DNA of 64,000 nt from Camellia lanceoleosa (taxonomy: Eukaryota; Streptophyta; Magnoliopsida; Ericales; Theaceae), in contig CM045763.1 in NCBI GenBank assembly GCA_025200525.1, forward strand, positions 90,377,470 through 90,441,469, written 5' to 3'. The notes below the pieces were generated by a model. It had not been told where the DNA came from and did not search any database. It saw nothing but the letters and a program-made list of their open reading frames with translations. The position numbers and the translations under genes are program-made. Each line of letters opens with the position of its first letter. The stretch's first letter is position 1. Below, piece after piece: positions 1 to 11,166 of the stretch.

Positions 1-435
1 GTAGTGGCCCTCTTTTTCCTTAGACTTGACAATCATGTCACCCACGTACACCTCAACCTTTTTGTGGATCATATCATGCAAGATCGTGGTTGTAGCCCGT
101 TGATAAGTAGCTCCAGCATTTTTCAGACCGAACGGCATCACCCTGTATCAATAGGTTCCCCATGGCGTGGTGAAGGCAGTCTTCTTCCTATCTTCGGGTG
201 CCATCAAGATCTGGTTATACCCGGAAAATCTATCTATAAAGGAGAGCAACACATGGCCTACGGTGAAATCCAGCAATTCGTCGATGTGCGGTAGATGAAA
301 GTTATCTTTCGAACTGGCTTTGTTCAGATCTCTAAAATCCACACACACTCGAATTCTGCCATCTTTCTTCGGCACCAGAACAATGTTGGCCAACCAAGTA
401 AGATACTCAGATACTAGCAAGAACCCTGCATCTAT
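1..435 (-). pseudogene. Element A reverse transcriptase, N-terminal and palm part (broken)
   Basis: The minus-strand translation shows the conserved Ty3/gypsy RT run: WLANIVLVPKKDGRIRVCVD, then FRDLNKAS, LPHIDELLD, SFIDRFSGYNQILMAPEDR, KTAFTTPWGTY, then after an in-frame stop near 147 YRVMPFGLKNAGATYQ. The catalytic box reads YVGD rather than YVDD at about 35-50, so one of the two metal-binding aspartates is lost. A TAG at 436-438 separates this part from the upstream linker where relatives have Gln (VTK-Q-IDAGF). The domain would copy the element's RNA into DNA. Here it is non-functional and cut by the window edge. Identification as Ogre/Tat-type RT is confident; the damage is seen directly. 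Confidence 0.9.
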
Positions 436-1488
436 CTACTTGGTGACCTCTTCCTTGATTTTCAAAGCCCAATCCAGGCGTATTCTCTTAAGTTTCTGCT
501 TGACGGGTCGGGCCTCAGGGTCAAGAGAGATTCGGTGTTGTACAATCTTAGGATCGATTCTAGGCATGTCTTCATAGGACTGCGCGAAAACATCTTTGAA
601 ATCTTTTAATAAAGCGACTAAGCGCTCTCGTTCCTCTGAAGACAACGTGGACCCGATCTGGACCAGACGCGGATCCTTCTCAATACCTACATTAATTGAA
701 ATGATTTCATCAACCAGGGGTTTTACAAACCTCTTATCTTCTCGATCAATCAAATGTTTCAAAACTAGAGGAATTCTTTCCTCGTCGTTTTTATCAAAAT
801 TTTGAAAGTCATGATCAATGCAATATACAAGTGGCATAGAAAAGTACTCAGAAACAGTAGTGGTACCATTCTCATTCAAAGCTTCCAGCTCGTCCAATTC
901 CTCGGTTACAATCGACTCAAAAGAAAAGGAAAAAGACGACTTAGACAAAACAACGGCATCCGGGTTATCAACCCCAGGAATGCCGGACTCCGACTCAGAA
1001 GAATTGGAATCTGATTCCAACTCCACAGACTTTGTGGAATCAGATTCTGGTTCACTACCTGATTCAGAATTGCTGGACAAAAAGCCCTCCTCAAACTGGC
1101 AAACGAGGGAGGGTGCGATAGATGCATCCAGAATACCACCAGAAGGATCCACAGCTGATTGATCTCCGATCATGGAAACGGTGAAGTCATCCTCCAAGCT
1201 CTCCGGTTTGATCTGAGGATCCGAAAGGAGACAAACCAGCACTGCTCCTATCTCAAATTCACTACCATTAAACTCATCCTCTGTACTTTGTTCAGTCTTA
1301 GCTGGTAGGTCAGTCTGTTCTTCTGTAACTTCATCCCCTTGCAACTGTAGGTCGAAGAAGATCTCAAAGCCGGGAAAACGCCACTTCTGAGAGTTCAACC
1401 ATGGCTTAGGAAAGCCGCAAAATGGGAAATCTTCTCCTTCCCGGACAAAGCGGCTATTTAGGATTCCTTGATTGGGTCTATGCACCAA
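436..1488 (-). pseudogene. Element A protease-RT linker, acidic/serine-rich, with RT N-terminus
   Basis: This is the longest open frame of element A, about 350 codons. The middle (residues ~100-190) is rich in Glu, Ser and Asp, with repeated ESDS/SESE runs, and looks disordered. From about residue 255 it matches the segment that precedes RT in Ogre-like elements: IEKDPRLVQIG, LLKDFKDVFAQSYEDMPRID and RPVKQKLKRIR. The first part begins with VHRPNQGIL and has no recognised domain. The frame ends at the TAG at 436-438, immediately before the RT core. A short homologous stretch (IEKDPVLIQIG) occurs in element B near 29235, linking the two families. It is a part of the pol polyprotein and not an independent gene. 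Confidence 0.8.
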
Positions 1489-1719
1489 CTCATAGTGCTT
1501 CCCACTTCACTTTCCCTTGGCTCTTTCTGCCATTTCCTTCCTTTTTCTTACCTAGTCTTCTTTGGTAGGCATATAACCTAGACCAAAGGTATGAGGGTTA
1601 TGTGGCACTTCGACTAATGCAGCAACGCCCTTCCGACCGCTCCTTCCCAATCCCATTCTGGGTACATACTGTAGCTTATTCATGAGGTAGACTGATTGGG
1701 CATTGACGTACAACCCTTC

Positions 1720-2297
1720 ATCAATAGCCAGGATATCTTACACCACCCGGGCATCAACCAAGGTGAACCTAAACATGAAGACATCCTCATTGCCGTGTAC
1801 AATTTCCAGTACCGGTGTAGTGACTTCCGGCAAAGGATGTATAGAAGAATTCCCAAAAAAAATAGTTACCCCCTTCCCATAGGGGTATTTCAACATCTGA
1901 TACAGAGTAGAGGAGACAGCTTTCACTTGGTGCAATCACGACCGTCCAAGAAGTAAGTCGAAACATCCAGAACATGGAACTCAATATCCTATTGTGCCGG
2001 GCCAACCTGTGTTCTGATCCGGACTGTCCCCATCATTTCCCGACTTGTATTGTCATAAGCCTGGATCACCTGGGCCATCGGTACAAAGTCTGCTGGCTTC
2101 AAGCCAATAGCATAGGCCGTGCGTAACAGACACACATTAATTGCAGACCCTATATCAACCAAGACAACTGGTATCCACTTCTCTTTACATTCAACAAAGA
2201 TGTATAGTGGTTTGTTATGCTCAGAGCCCTCATGCGGCAATTCCTTATCTATGAAGGTCAAAGTAGGTGAAGCGCCTCCTGGAAAAACCAGTCCCAC
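1720..2297 (-). pseudogene. Element A aspartic protease (broken)
   Basis: On the minus strand the frame 2297-1989 contains WIPVVLVDIGSAINVCLLRTAY followed by LKPADFVPMAQVIQAYDNT and EMMGTVRIRTQVGPA. This is the retropepsin region of Ogre/Tat polyproteins, where D-x-G-S carries the catalytic aspartate. Relatives usually read DNGSA; here it is DIGSA. After a stop at 1989 a degraded continuation resembling the flap and C-terminal part (LDVSTYF and so on) can be followed toward 1720. The protease would cut the Gag-Pol polyprotein. It is truncated and frameshifted and lies between the gag linker and the acidic linker. Confidence 0.75.
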
Positions 2298-3009
2298 TAA
2301 CTACTCGGGAGTTGTCTCGATAAATAACTTAACCTTAGCCATTGCTGATAGGACGACTTGCCTGTGTACTCGTGAAGCCATGAGCAATCCCCAGATGGAT
2401 ATGTCCACTTGAATTTTCTTCAGCTGCTTCAGTACAGCTTCTTCTTCTAGTAGTTTTTCCTTCTATTTTTCAGCCTCTCTATCTTTCCCCGTTGCTTTTG
2501 GTTGGTCCAGGTGTGGGGGCTTAAAGTACCGCCCGCTCCTAGTCATGTGATCCACTTCTTCTGAATACCAAGTATCGTCTGGTAGATTCTATCCCCAATC
2601 TTCATCCGTGTGGGCGAGATGCAAATCATCATCTTCCTACCATATTCTTCCGACAACTGACAAGCAACTGTCCAGTTCCGTTATAAATATTCCCACATCC
2701 GCATCACAGTCAATCCCCGCAGGGCCTTTGGCTTTTCTAGTCTTCTGATCATTCTCAGTTCTTTCATATTCGAACCGCTTCAGTGCGGTCTCCTGTTCTG
2801 TATTAGCTGTACTAACGCTACTTAACTCCTGAGCACAATTCTTAGTACCAATGCTCTTTGGCAACTTTCCCTTGTCGTCGACCGTTTTGGCCATTACAAT
2901 AGTTCATGTTTCTAGCTGTTCCTGCTTTGGTTGAGCCCCCTCATCAACATCCGATTTATCACTGAGAATTATCCGTTGATTTGTTCATATCAAACCAGCC
3001 AATCTGTAC
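2298..3009 (-). pseudogene. Element A gag-protease linker, degenerate
   Basis: This stretch sits between the gag remnant and the protease on the minus strand. The only sizeable open piece is 2894-2637 (about 85 codons), which is rich in Lys, Glu and Thr and has no recognised motif. It is interrupted by several stops. From position and composition it is the C-terminal gag/linker part of the polyprotein. No zinc knuckle is visible. Confidence 0.5.
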
Positions 3010-4960
3010 ACTCCCTAGATCTTGTTCATCGAAGAACTGCAGATTACTAATGTCCTCCTCAAGCTCGACTTAGTCATCCAATCCCTGGCTTGGTCCGTCC
3101 TCCCGGACTACATTAACCTCCATTCCCATTTGCAATTCCACCCCTGGTCTGGCCTAACTTGTTGGCACAATGTAGCGGCATGGGTTGTATTCTTTTTCAG
3201 TTATGCTCATAGAGCCCTTATGCATGCCTTCTCCTACCACAGCCACCACCATAGGTTCGGGTTGGGATATAGACGTGCTCATCATGCACAAGTCTGTGCT
3301 TTCCGGGATGAACAGCGCCAGCTTAGGCAGGTGAGAGTGGGTGATGTATATATTGGGGTCATACGAGACGGCCAGTGTTTGGATAAGGTTTATTTGCCTG
3401 GGTGGAGGGGTTTGGTTATGTGGTGGGAGAGGATTTGTAGTGACGTTAGGCTTTTGAGGAGGCGTTATCACTTTGTTGTCAATGAGATCCTGAATCTCAT
3501 GACGTAATCTGAAGCATAGGTCGGTATCATGACTATGCTGTTGGTGGATGGCGCAGTATTTGGCTGGGTTGTGTGTAAGAGGAAGGAGATTAGGTAATGG
3601 GCGCTACTCTAGGGGCTTAAGATGCCCCTTTTTGATCAAGACCCTCAAGGCCTCAGATAGAGACATGTAGAGTGGGGTGAAAACCCTCTGGCCTTGGGGT
3701 TGGTGCTTTGTAGGTTGTGAGGTGGTTTCGGATATACCGGCAAAGGGGGTGGCTGTTTTCGGTGTGGTGGTGACCATACCAACATTAGAGGTCCTTGCAA
3801 CTATATTACTATTTATAGCCGCATTGGACCCACGTGTAAAAGCCCTCTTGGACTGCTCTTTCTCATGGTCTATCAGACCTTACTTCATTGTGTCCTCTAT
3901 CTGCACCCCTATCTCATGAAGGTTAGCAAATGTAGGCAGAGGTAAGACTATCATCTTCTGTAGCAGCCTCGGTTGTAGATTACAAACAACCATTCTGATC
4001 TGATCCTTTTTAAATGACCGGGTGGTCATCATGGAAGCCTTAGTCCTCCACCAAGTGACGAAATCAGAGAAGCCCTCCTTCGACTCTTGGTGAGTTGCTT
4101 CGAGATCACGAGTTGTGACCTCGATTTGAGTGTTATAGGAGTATTGAGCAATAAAGGCCTCAGCCATCTCTTCCCAGTTTTTCTTTACAGAATCCTCAAG
4201 TGTAGCATACCAAATGGCCGCGATACCCAACAAGGTCCAGCCAAAAAGGGATAACTTCTACAATCTAGTTAGGCCCATCAGCCACAAAATGTCTGAAAAT
4301 AGCCGTAAGCAGACCATGGGATCACCCAAACCATCAAAGCGGTCTATATGCGACAATTTAAACCTATCTGGCAATGTTACCGCTGCATCAGTATAGCCAT
4401 CCTCTATATCTGGGATCGAATTGACACCTTGAGCTCGTTTGAAAAGCTTCTCCAGCTTGCATACTTTCAGTGTGCTAGGGTCGACCTCAAACTCAAACGG
4501 TGCCTCTGTTGGGTAAACTGGTGCTTTGGAAGTCTGGGGTGGAATTAGATCCACTGGGCTGTCCGCATTTTCCTAAACATTGGCTATAGAAGCAAGAGCT
4601 TCGGATACTGGAATGTTTGCAGGAGTTAGATGGGATGCAGAAGCTATTGCTTGTTGCAGCTATTGTTGCTGTAGCCTAGCAATCAACTCGACTTCTTTGG
4701 CTGCAATTTGCTTTGGCGGCGACATTCAACTGTATATTCTCGATAGTTTGTTGAAGTTGGCGCATCATATCCTCCATGTTGACTGAAGGGTGCTGATTTA
4801 TTAGAACTGGTGTGTTCTTCCTTTCTGAAATTGAAGCAGATAACTGGGTTTGATCAAGCACAGGTGAAGTAGTCAGTAATTGCAAAATTGGCGATTCCTG
4901 AATCGGTGAGCTATGCGTAACTCTCCTCCGTCTGGTAACCGGGGGTAGCGAAGCAAACAT
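3010..4960 (-). pseudogene. Element A gag (broken)
   Basis: Minus-strand fragments 4960-4676, 4554-4258, 4233-3880 and 3471-3154 together form an Ogre/Tat-type Gag. The first piece has a Gln-rich coiled segment (MEDMMRQLQQTIENIQLN). The second ends with FKLSHIDRFDGLGDPMVCLR. The third has the Gag core WYATLEDSVKKNWEEMAEAF, IAQYSYNTQIEVTTRDLEAT and VCNLQPRLLQKMI. The last is Pro-rich. The core is split by a TAG at 4258-4260 where the family has Gln before KLSLFG. Gag forms the cytoplasmic virus-like particle. Stops and frameshifts make this copy non-functional. The order upstream of protease and downstream of the primer site supports the call. Confidence 0.85.
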
Positions 4961-5770
4961 TGGTTGTCCTCCAATAAGATCCTCAAATCGGTAAATCTAC
5001 CTTACTCGAGTCTAGAGTGCTTGGGGGGTAACTGTCTTGTTTGACACAATTGTGAAACACTACCTTGCAAACGGAAAAATAAAGCAAAAGAAACAAAAAT
5101 CAGAAAATGCACAGCACCTTGGCTTAGACAGAGACAGCACACAGTTGAAATCTTAAGTTGGACGACTGTACTCAGACACTAATTTCTGCCCCAAATTTTC
5201 TGCCTCAAAACTAATGCCCTCGAACTGATACCCAGACTTGCAACTGATACATACATTCCTGCAGAGTTTCACTCTAAAAGCATATATCAAGCAAGTGAGA
5301 GCCAAAACCCCCCCTATGATGGGGGTAGGGTTACCCTGTCCTAATCTCGTTAGGAGCTAGGGGTTCACCACGTAAACAAGCAGTTTCATACAATCCTACA
5401 TTCGGGTGAGCAACCTGTCCTAGTTTGGAACAGTCTCTATGGCTTTTGATATGCAACTAGGCCGATTGGTCAAAAAGAGTACCTCAGCAAGACTACCTAA
5501 TATACCTCTCACACCTAACACCGAGAAGTGAAAGAAGGATCAAACGATACAACGGTAGTCCAGATCCAAGGCTTGCGTTCCAATCGTGGTAGAGGCCCGC
5601 AACCGGTCAGCCTTATGGCACGCTTTTCCAAGCAAGTCTCTGGCAAACCATTCAAGAATAGCAAATGGCAAGCACTGTGACTTCGGCGCACCGATGCAAA
5701 TGCAAATGCGAAGAAACAGATAAGTGTAAATAAAACAACATATCATAAGTTCGAGTCAAGCTCTCTAAAT
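4961..5770 (-). other. Element A untranslated leader between PBS and gag
   Basis: No coding sequence is recognised. The stretch contains AAAACCCCCCCTATGATGGGGG-like text near 5308-5330 that is also found (minus to plus) after the primer site of element B near 27310, so it is the shared 5' leader of the A/B family. Short ORFs here (for example 5540-5746) have no recognisable motifs. Confidence 0.6.
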
Positions 5771-5787
5771 CCCCAGTAGAGTCGCCA
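5771..5787 (-). other. Element A primer-binding site, tRNA-Arg type
   Basis: On the minus strand this reads TGGCGACTCTACTGGGG, just inside the LTR. It is complementary, with about one mismatch, to the 3' end of a plant tRNA-Arg (…CCCCAGTGGAGTCG-CCA, recalled from memory). A tRNA-Arg primer is known for Ogre elements. Element B has a closely similar site at 26934. Confidence 0.75.
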
Positions 5788-5792
5788 AAAAC

Positions 5793-8700
5793 TATGGGCT
5801 CGCCTTTTTCTCGTGCCCTGCACCTTTCAGAAAGGGTTTGAAAAGAAGGCCTCACAGTTCGGACTCCCGTGGTTCTGAATTTAGTCTCACAGGTGCAATG
5901 TGAAACTGATAAACACCAAAGAGTCCAATCTGGCAAATCATTTTGGAAAATTGATTTTGAATCACATAATGCCAAAACTGAACTGCTTTGCCAGATTATA
6001 GAGCTGCCACCTAAATATTTTATTTTTGGGAAATTTAGAAAACCCTGACTCGTGCCAAAGGCCACGTATCCGTCATCACCAAAGTTGCCTCGGCTCGGGA
6101 ACTTAGATACGAGAAGGGAAGGTCATGGAATGAGCACCCCCGCTTGCCCGATCAAAAGATCGGCCTCTACTAATCATGATATGTTCTTTTATAAACCTCA
6201 TGTGTTCTTATTCCGGTTATTAGCTAACTTTACTATGTGGCACACACAAGCAAGTATAGACTAAGTTGCAAGACTTAGAACAATTCAACTCATATTTGTT
6301 CTTGAAAATGGTTTGAATTTGCCACACTCAAGTGGGCTTAGAAAATGCGAATTTGCCACCTCAAGTGGGCTTAAAACATGATTTGCCACAACAAAGTGGG
6401 CTTAAAACGCGCAATCATTGCATTGTTCCAATTCAAACAACCAAGCCTTCATCCATAGGCATTCATGTAATTTTAGCAAGTAAGCACATAGCCTCATGGC
6501 AAGCATGCGAAACATGGCAACATGGCAATCACACTCATGCAAGCATGCTAAAGCATAAAAATCACCGAGTACTTCAAGCCAAAACAAAAGTTAGTTACAA
6601 ACAATGCATGATCCTAACTATACATACAAGATGCCTAATGCAACACATACAATATGAAAATTAATAGGCTCGGCTACTAATATGGCATCTGTAACACTTT
6701 GATAGCATGCTTTGAAACACGTATTCAAGGAAGTGTATTGAAATTACAATGCAGTTTGAATGATGTACTGACCCTCGGTGCATGCAAAACAAATGAATGG
6801 ATGCAAAGATGCAAGCATAAGGTATGCTAATCAAAATGTGTCCCTAATCTAACCATCAAAAGTGATTAAATAAAAGGGAGAAAGACGTAGGGTTGGAAGA
6901 CATGCACACACACATGCACACTTATTACAACATTATGCCCTCGCAAAGCAGGGTTCGAATGAATAAGCTAACTAACTAGCTATGCTAATTAAGCTAAGCT
7001 ATTACAACACAATTAATTAACTATTCTAGTTAGCTAATTATTACAAACCAGAATAAATAACTAGCTATGCTAAGCTAATTAAAGCAATTAACTAATTAAC
7101 TATCTAAGCTAATTAATTACAACACTTGAATTGAAGAATTAGCTACGCTAACTAATTAAAGCAATTAAATGGCCTCGAGGGTGAGGAAGGTATGCATGCT
7201 CGGTTGGTTTCCTCCCGAAAATCCACCGCCTTGCCATCGGATGCCTTTGTTTGCACTCGTTTGAATACCAACAGTGCTGCTAACTTACAGGACACCTCTA
7301 CTCCAACTCAGGAACACACTTGTGCAAAAATTCATTCCTGGCCGGTCGGCTACCAATGGTGGCTGTCGGCTACCATTGGTGGCCGGTCGGCCACCCCTTT
7401 CCTGAACTTCTCTTTTTTGCTGCAACAAGGAGCAAACAGAGGCAAAGTAGTGTATTCTCAAAGAGTGTATGTACTGCTACCATCCTTATCATCACACAAG
7501 CTCAAAGGAGTGCAACTTTTAGCTCTCAAGCTATCAACCAAGGATTTTCATGTTTGATGGCCGAAGAACCAAGCTTGTACAAGCTTAATGAGTGCAAAAC
7601 AAGACTTAACAAAACCACAACCCTATCATGTATGATCAAGGGTGATGGTGACAAAGAAAAGTGGCACGTTCCATCACTTTGTGTATGAAACATCCTGTTT
7701 TTCTCGTGTTCGAATTAACGTCCGATCCAAACACATGCAATGCAACATGAAAGATGCTTATCTTGCCTCTTTTACTTGTCATGTTTTATTTACTCATTTT
7801 AGATTACCAATCAATTCTTTAATTGATTAGGCCAAAAGGTGAGTATCCTCTAATGGACAGAGAGCTTAAACCACAAGTACCTTGAGCATGAAAGAGGCCT
7901 CATGCTGTTAGTAATGAACTTCCGAAGGAATTAAACCATTAGACGTGAGGGTCTCAATTCCACACTCAAGCCAACAAGGGGTTCAAAGCCACTTTCAAAA
8001 CAAATGAAAGAATGAAGAATAGAGGGAGATTACAGAGATTTTAGTGCTGAAATGGAGTGCAACATGACACTAAAACATGCAAGCAACTCATGTAATTCAT
8101 GTTTAAAAAGCCTAAAACATTAAGCTAGTGAGGGAGATTGCACTACAACCACACAATACAAGCCTCAAATGGCCAAACCAGCTCAAAACAGAGCTAAAAC
8201 CAGTCAAAACAGTAGCAAAAGCATGTTGGAAACAAGCTAAGTTAAGCTACAAAAACATGTTACCATGTGAAGCTAACTAGGCATGCAAGTAAGACACAAG
8301 GAAGGGAGGCTAATCCCTCTAATTTTGGACTTCAAAACATGTTTTCCACCACTGAAATAACTCTAAATTTCAGTGGTTTAAAGGCCCAAAAAGTTTGATT
8401 TGAGAGCCTTGAAAGATAGTACAAAAGCTCGCATAATTAAAGCAACAAGAAGGGTGAGCTAACCCTTTACACAAAATAGCCTCAAACCACCATTTTTAAT
8501 CCATAAAAATAGAGCTTTTTGTAGTTGAAAACTAGGCCAAAAACAATACAAAAAAATGGTAAAACAAGTGGTCAAATCAAAGCTTCCAAGGTGAGTCTTA
8601 TATCTCTTGAAGCACAGCACAAATCAGCCACAATTTCAGGCTCAAACCTCTTTCCAAAGTCAAACTAGGCTCCAAGGGACCTCAGCTCCAAGGTGGTCAA

Positions 8701-9265
8701 GTTTGGTTAAGAGTTAGTGTGCAAAGGTGTAGAGAAAACTAACTACAAAGCATAAAACAATAAGAGAGAGAGAATTTTAGAGAGAGAGAGAGAGAGAATT
8801 TTGATCCAAAATGTCTAACCCTCCAAAATGGGGAAGGACGCCCCCTATATATAGAAAATCAAGATTCAAGCTTGTATTCATCCCTCCATATACATGTATG
8901 GAGATGCACTTCAGTGAGCAACAGCTGGTAAACAAATATCTGAAAAATGAGAAAAATGGCCACCGGCCATCACTAGTAGCCGACCAGCCATCAGTGTGGC
9001 CGACCGGCCACCACTGATGGCCGGTAAGCACAAGCCATGGCCGATGGACAGTGGGGATGGCCAACAGGCTACCCTTTCCTCCAAACTTGAAGCAACAAGC
9101 TCTTGGTCCTCAACCAAGCACAAAACAGACAAGTTTAGAGGTTCCAAGGCAAGGCGCTTGGCCGATATCTTCAGGCACTCAAAACGAACATGAGCGTACA
9201 AAATCATCGAGTGTTCAAATAATGACATCCAAGTCTTGAGGACGGTCAAAAATGGGGTGTCTACA
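5793..9265 (-). repeat. Element A 5' LTR (~3.5 kb)
   Basis: In minus orientation the LTR starts with TGTAGACACCCC at 9265 and ends just before the primer site at about 5793, where the terminal bases are degraded (…CATA). Its start matches the LTRs of element B for tens of bases (TGTAGACACCCCATTTTT, CCGTCCTCAAGACTTGG). The other end shares with B's LTR a block containing GATCGGCCTCTACTAA and GCACGAGTCAGGGTTTTC. Two clusters of GGCCGG/GGCCGA motifs lie at 7340-7400 and 8955-9060. A TATA-like TATATATAG on the minus strand sits at about 8848-8856. A GA microsatellite lies at 8766-8803. Many AT-rich TAATTAGCTA runs occupy 6960-7160. There is no coding content. Confidence 0.85.
8846..8858 (-). promoter_or_regulatory. 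Putative TATA box of element A LTR
   Basis: The minus strand reads TCTATATATAGGGGG here, downstream of a GGCCGG-motif cluster (8955-9060), in the same order as in the LTR of element B. The transcription start would lie shortly after. This is inferred from sequence alone. Confidence 0.45.
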
Positions 9266-9267
9266 AT

Positions 9268-9903
9268 AAGCTAATCAAAAGCTTCTGTGCAAAGTACAAA
9301 ATCAAGAACTACTACTCCACTCCAAGTTTCCCTCAAAGCAATGGTCAAGTAAAAGCATCCAATAAGACAATCTTGGATGGGATCAAAAAGTGGCTGGAAG
9401 CAGCAAAAGGGAAGTGGGTGGAAGAGTTCCCTAATGTGCTTTGGGCATATCAGACTACACCAAGAAGATCAATTGGGGAGTCTCCTTTTGCCATAGCTTA
9501 TGGCACTAAAGCAGTTATCCTACTGGAAGTCGACATCCCTGGAGTTAGAACCCAGGGAGTAGAGAATGAGACTAATGAGGCATTCCTAACCAGAGATCTA
9601 GACCTGCTAGAGGAGAGAAGAGAGAGAGCAACAATTTGGCTGGGGGTATACCAACAACAACTTGCTAGGGCTTACAACAAGAAGGTCAACCCAAGAGAGT
9701 TCAAGGTTGGCGACCTCGTCCTGAGAAAAGTTGTCGGGAACAAGAAGGATCCTAAGGAGGGCAAGCTTGGCCCAAACTAGGAGGGGCCCTATAGAATCAT
9801 TTTGGTTGCCGGCAATATGGCATACCGGCTTGAAGACACCAATGGCAAAGAGTTGCCAACACCTTGGAACACTTGCAATTTGAATTTTTTTTTTTATCAT
9901 TAG
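9268..9903 (+). pseudogene. Element E integrase, C-terminal half (broken)
   Basis: The frame starts inside the integrase core because element A interrupts it. It reads YYSTPSFPQSNGQVKASNKT, then KWVEEFPNVLWAYQTTPR, SIGESPFAIAYGTKAVI, then the C-terminal domain REFKVGDLVLRKVV, GKLGPN-stop-EGPYRI and AYRLEDTNGKELP. Integrase joins the element's DNA to the host chromosome. The third catalytic residue of the D,D,E triad should be Glu in NGQVEA; here it is Lys (NGQVKA). A TAG at 9778-9780 replaces the usual Trp of GPNWEGPY. The frame ends at TAG 9901-9903 after a poly-T run. The motif match to Tat integrases is strong, and the copy is clearly dead. Confidence 0.9.
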
Positions 9904-10016
9904 TTTTTTGTTTTTTGAAGTTTATGTTATAATTTTATTAGCCGAAATAATAATAAAATGCTAGTTTAATTTTTATGAATTTGAAATTTGTGTGATAAGA
10001 CTGACCAATCCAATGA

Positions 10017-10295
10017 CGATGTTTCTGAATGAAACATGACGAATAACTTAGACTTATTATGTGGTAGAGTTGAATTATACTTGCATATAATAGAGTTGAA
10101 CTAAGTTGGCGATGTTTCTGAATGAAACATGACAAGTAACTTAGACTTATTATATGGCAGAGTTGAATTATACTTGCATATAATAGAGTTGAACTAAGTT
10201 GGCAATGTTTCTAAATGAAACATGGCGAGTAACTTAGACTTATTATATGGTAAAGTTGAAGTATACTTGTATATAATAGAGTTAAACTAAGTTGA
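10017..10295 (+). repeat. 93-bp tandem repeat, three copies
   Basis: Units start at 10017, 10110 and 10203. Each begins CGATGTTTCTGAATGAAACA (third copy CAATGTTTCTAAATG…) and runs through ATAATAGAGTTGAACTAAGT. The spacing is exactly 93 bases twice, with a few substitutions. It lies in the untranslated region after pol of element E. Confidence 0.9.
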
Positions 10296-10492
10296 ATTAA
10301 CCTAGACCAGCCATGTCGGCAGAGTTAAAACCTGAATGGAACTAAGTCCGCTTTAGTCAAATTAACAAAGAAACCAAAGTCAAACACCTCGGTTAGTCTT
10401 TATTTGAATCAAACTTTGGTGAAAGGCCAAAAATGCATAATTTGAACTTAAGGGGAACTTAGGTTCACATTAGGGGGCAGTGAGCAAGAATG

Positions 10493-10670
10493 ATAAATAA
10501 GCTTGAGAGCTTGGGCAATTGTTGAAATTTTTAGGAAAAATTTACAAGTTAGAATGGGCTTGACACTTATTGAAATTTTAGAAAAATAAGCTTGAGAGCT
10601 TGGGCAATTGTTGAATTTTTTAGGAAAATTTACAAGTTAGAATGGGCTTGACACTTGTTGAAATTTTAGA
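10493..10670 (+). repeat. ~87-bp tandem repeat, two copies
   Basis: The text AATAAGCTTGAGAGCTTGGG … GAATGGGCTTGACACTT … TTGAAATTTTAG occurs twice in succession, at about 10496 and 10583. It contains TTGAAATTTTTAGGAAAAATTTACAAG, whose reverse complement is the same core motif as the long array of element F (57850-58640). This links the two elements. Confidence 0.8.
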
Positions 10671-10679
10671 ACAATTTAC

Positions 10680-11166
10680 GAGTTCAAGTCAGCCGAGGTA
10701 ATGAGGAAAGAAGTATTCGATGTACATTTTACCCGAGATGACCAACCAAGTTGTCAAGCTTGGAATGGTTGGAAGGGTAAACTTTTGATGGAAGTAAAGA
10801 AGCAGCACTTGATTGAATAAAGAAGCAACACTTGTAAAAAATATTTCGGAATATTTTGAAGTGTTAGCCGAGGTATTCTAATTGTTGGCCGAGACAAACA
10901 ATCAAGGTAGTATATCTGAGGTACTCTAAACCGAAGTGATTACACAGTTAAGGTGCACTAGGATGAAAGTGGTAGAAGAGCAAAAATATTCTAAGTATGG
11001 AAGCATACATTCAACACTTAGAGAAAAAGGAGCATGCATTCATAGAAGCAACTTGTTCAAAACTGTAGACAAAAAAGGCACTTCGGCCTAACAAAGAGAT
11101 TACTTGTCCAAAGTTACAAAGAATTACAACTGTTCAAAAGTAAAGTTCAAAGTAAAGAAAAAATTC
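10680..11166 (+). other. Element E non-coding spacer
   Basis: No coding potential is recognised. The region contains scattered AGCCGAGGT/AACCGAAGT words also seen around element F. It separates the tandem repeats from the antisense gene's 3' end. Confidence 0.5.

Larger units (their letters stand above)
1..9265 (-). mobile_element. Element A: Ogre/Tat-type Ty3-gypsy retrotransposon, left part outside window
   Basis: Reading the minus strand from 9265 downward gives an LTR starting TGTAGACACCCC, a primer-binding site, a leader, gag, protease, a linker and reverse transcriptase, which runs off the window at base 1. The order LTR-PBS-gag-PR-RT is that of Ty3/gypsy elements. The RT and gag motifs, the tRNA-Arg-like primer site and the multi-kilobase LTR fit the Ogre branch of the Tat lineage (family knowledge). 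Its LTR start and internal leader resemble those of element B. A lies inside the integrase of element E: E's integrase frame begins directly at 9266. The 3' LTR, integrase and left target duplication are not in the window, so the insertion site cannot be verified here. All reading frames are broken, so the copy is inactive. Confidence 0.88.

Noticed and set aside
3022..3507. 161-codon plus-strand frame
   Set aside because: It lies opposite element A's gag; the minus strand has recognisable family motifs, this one has none.
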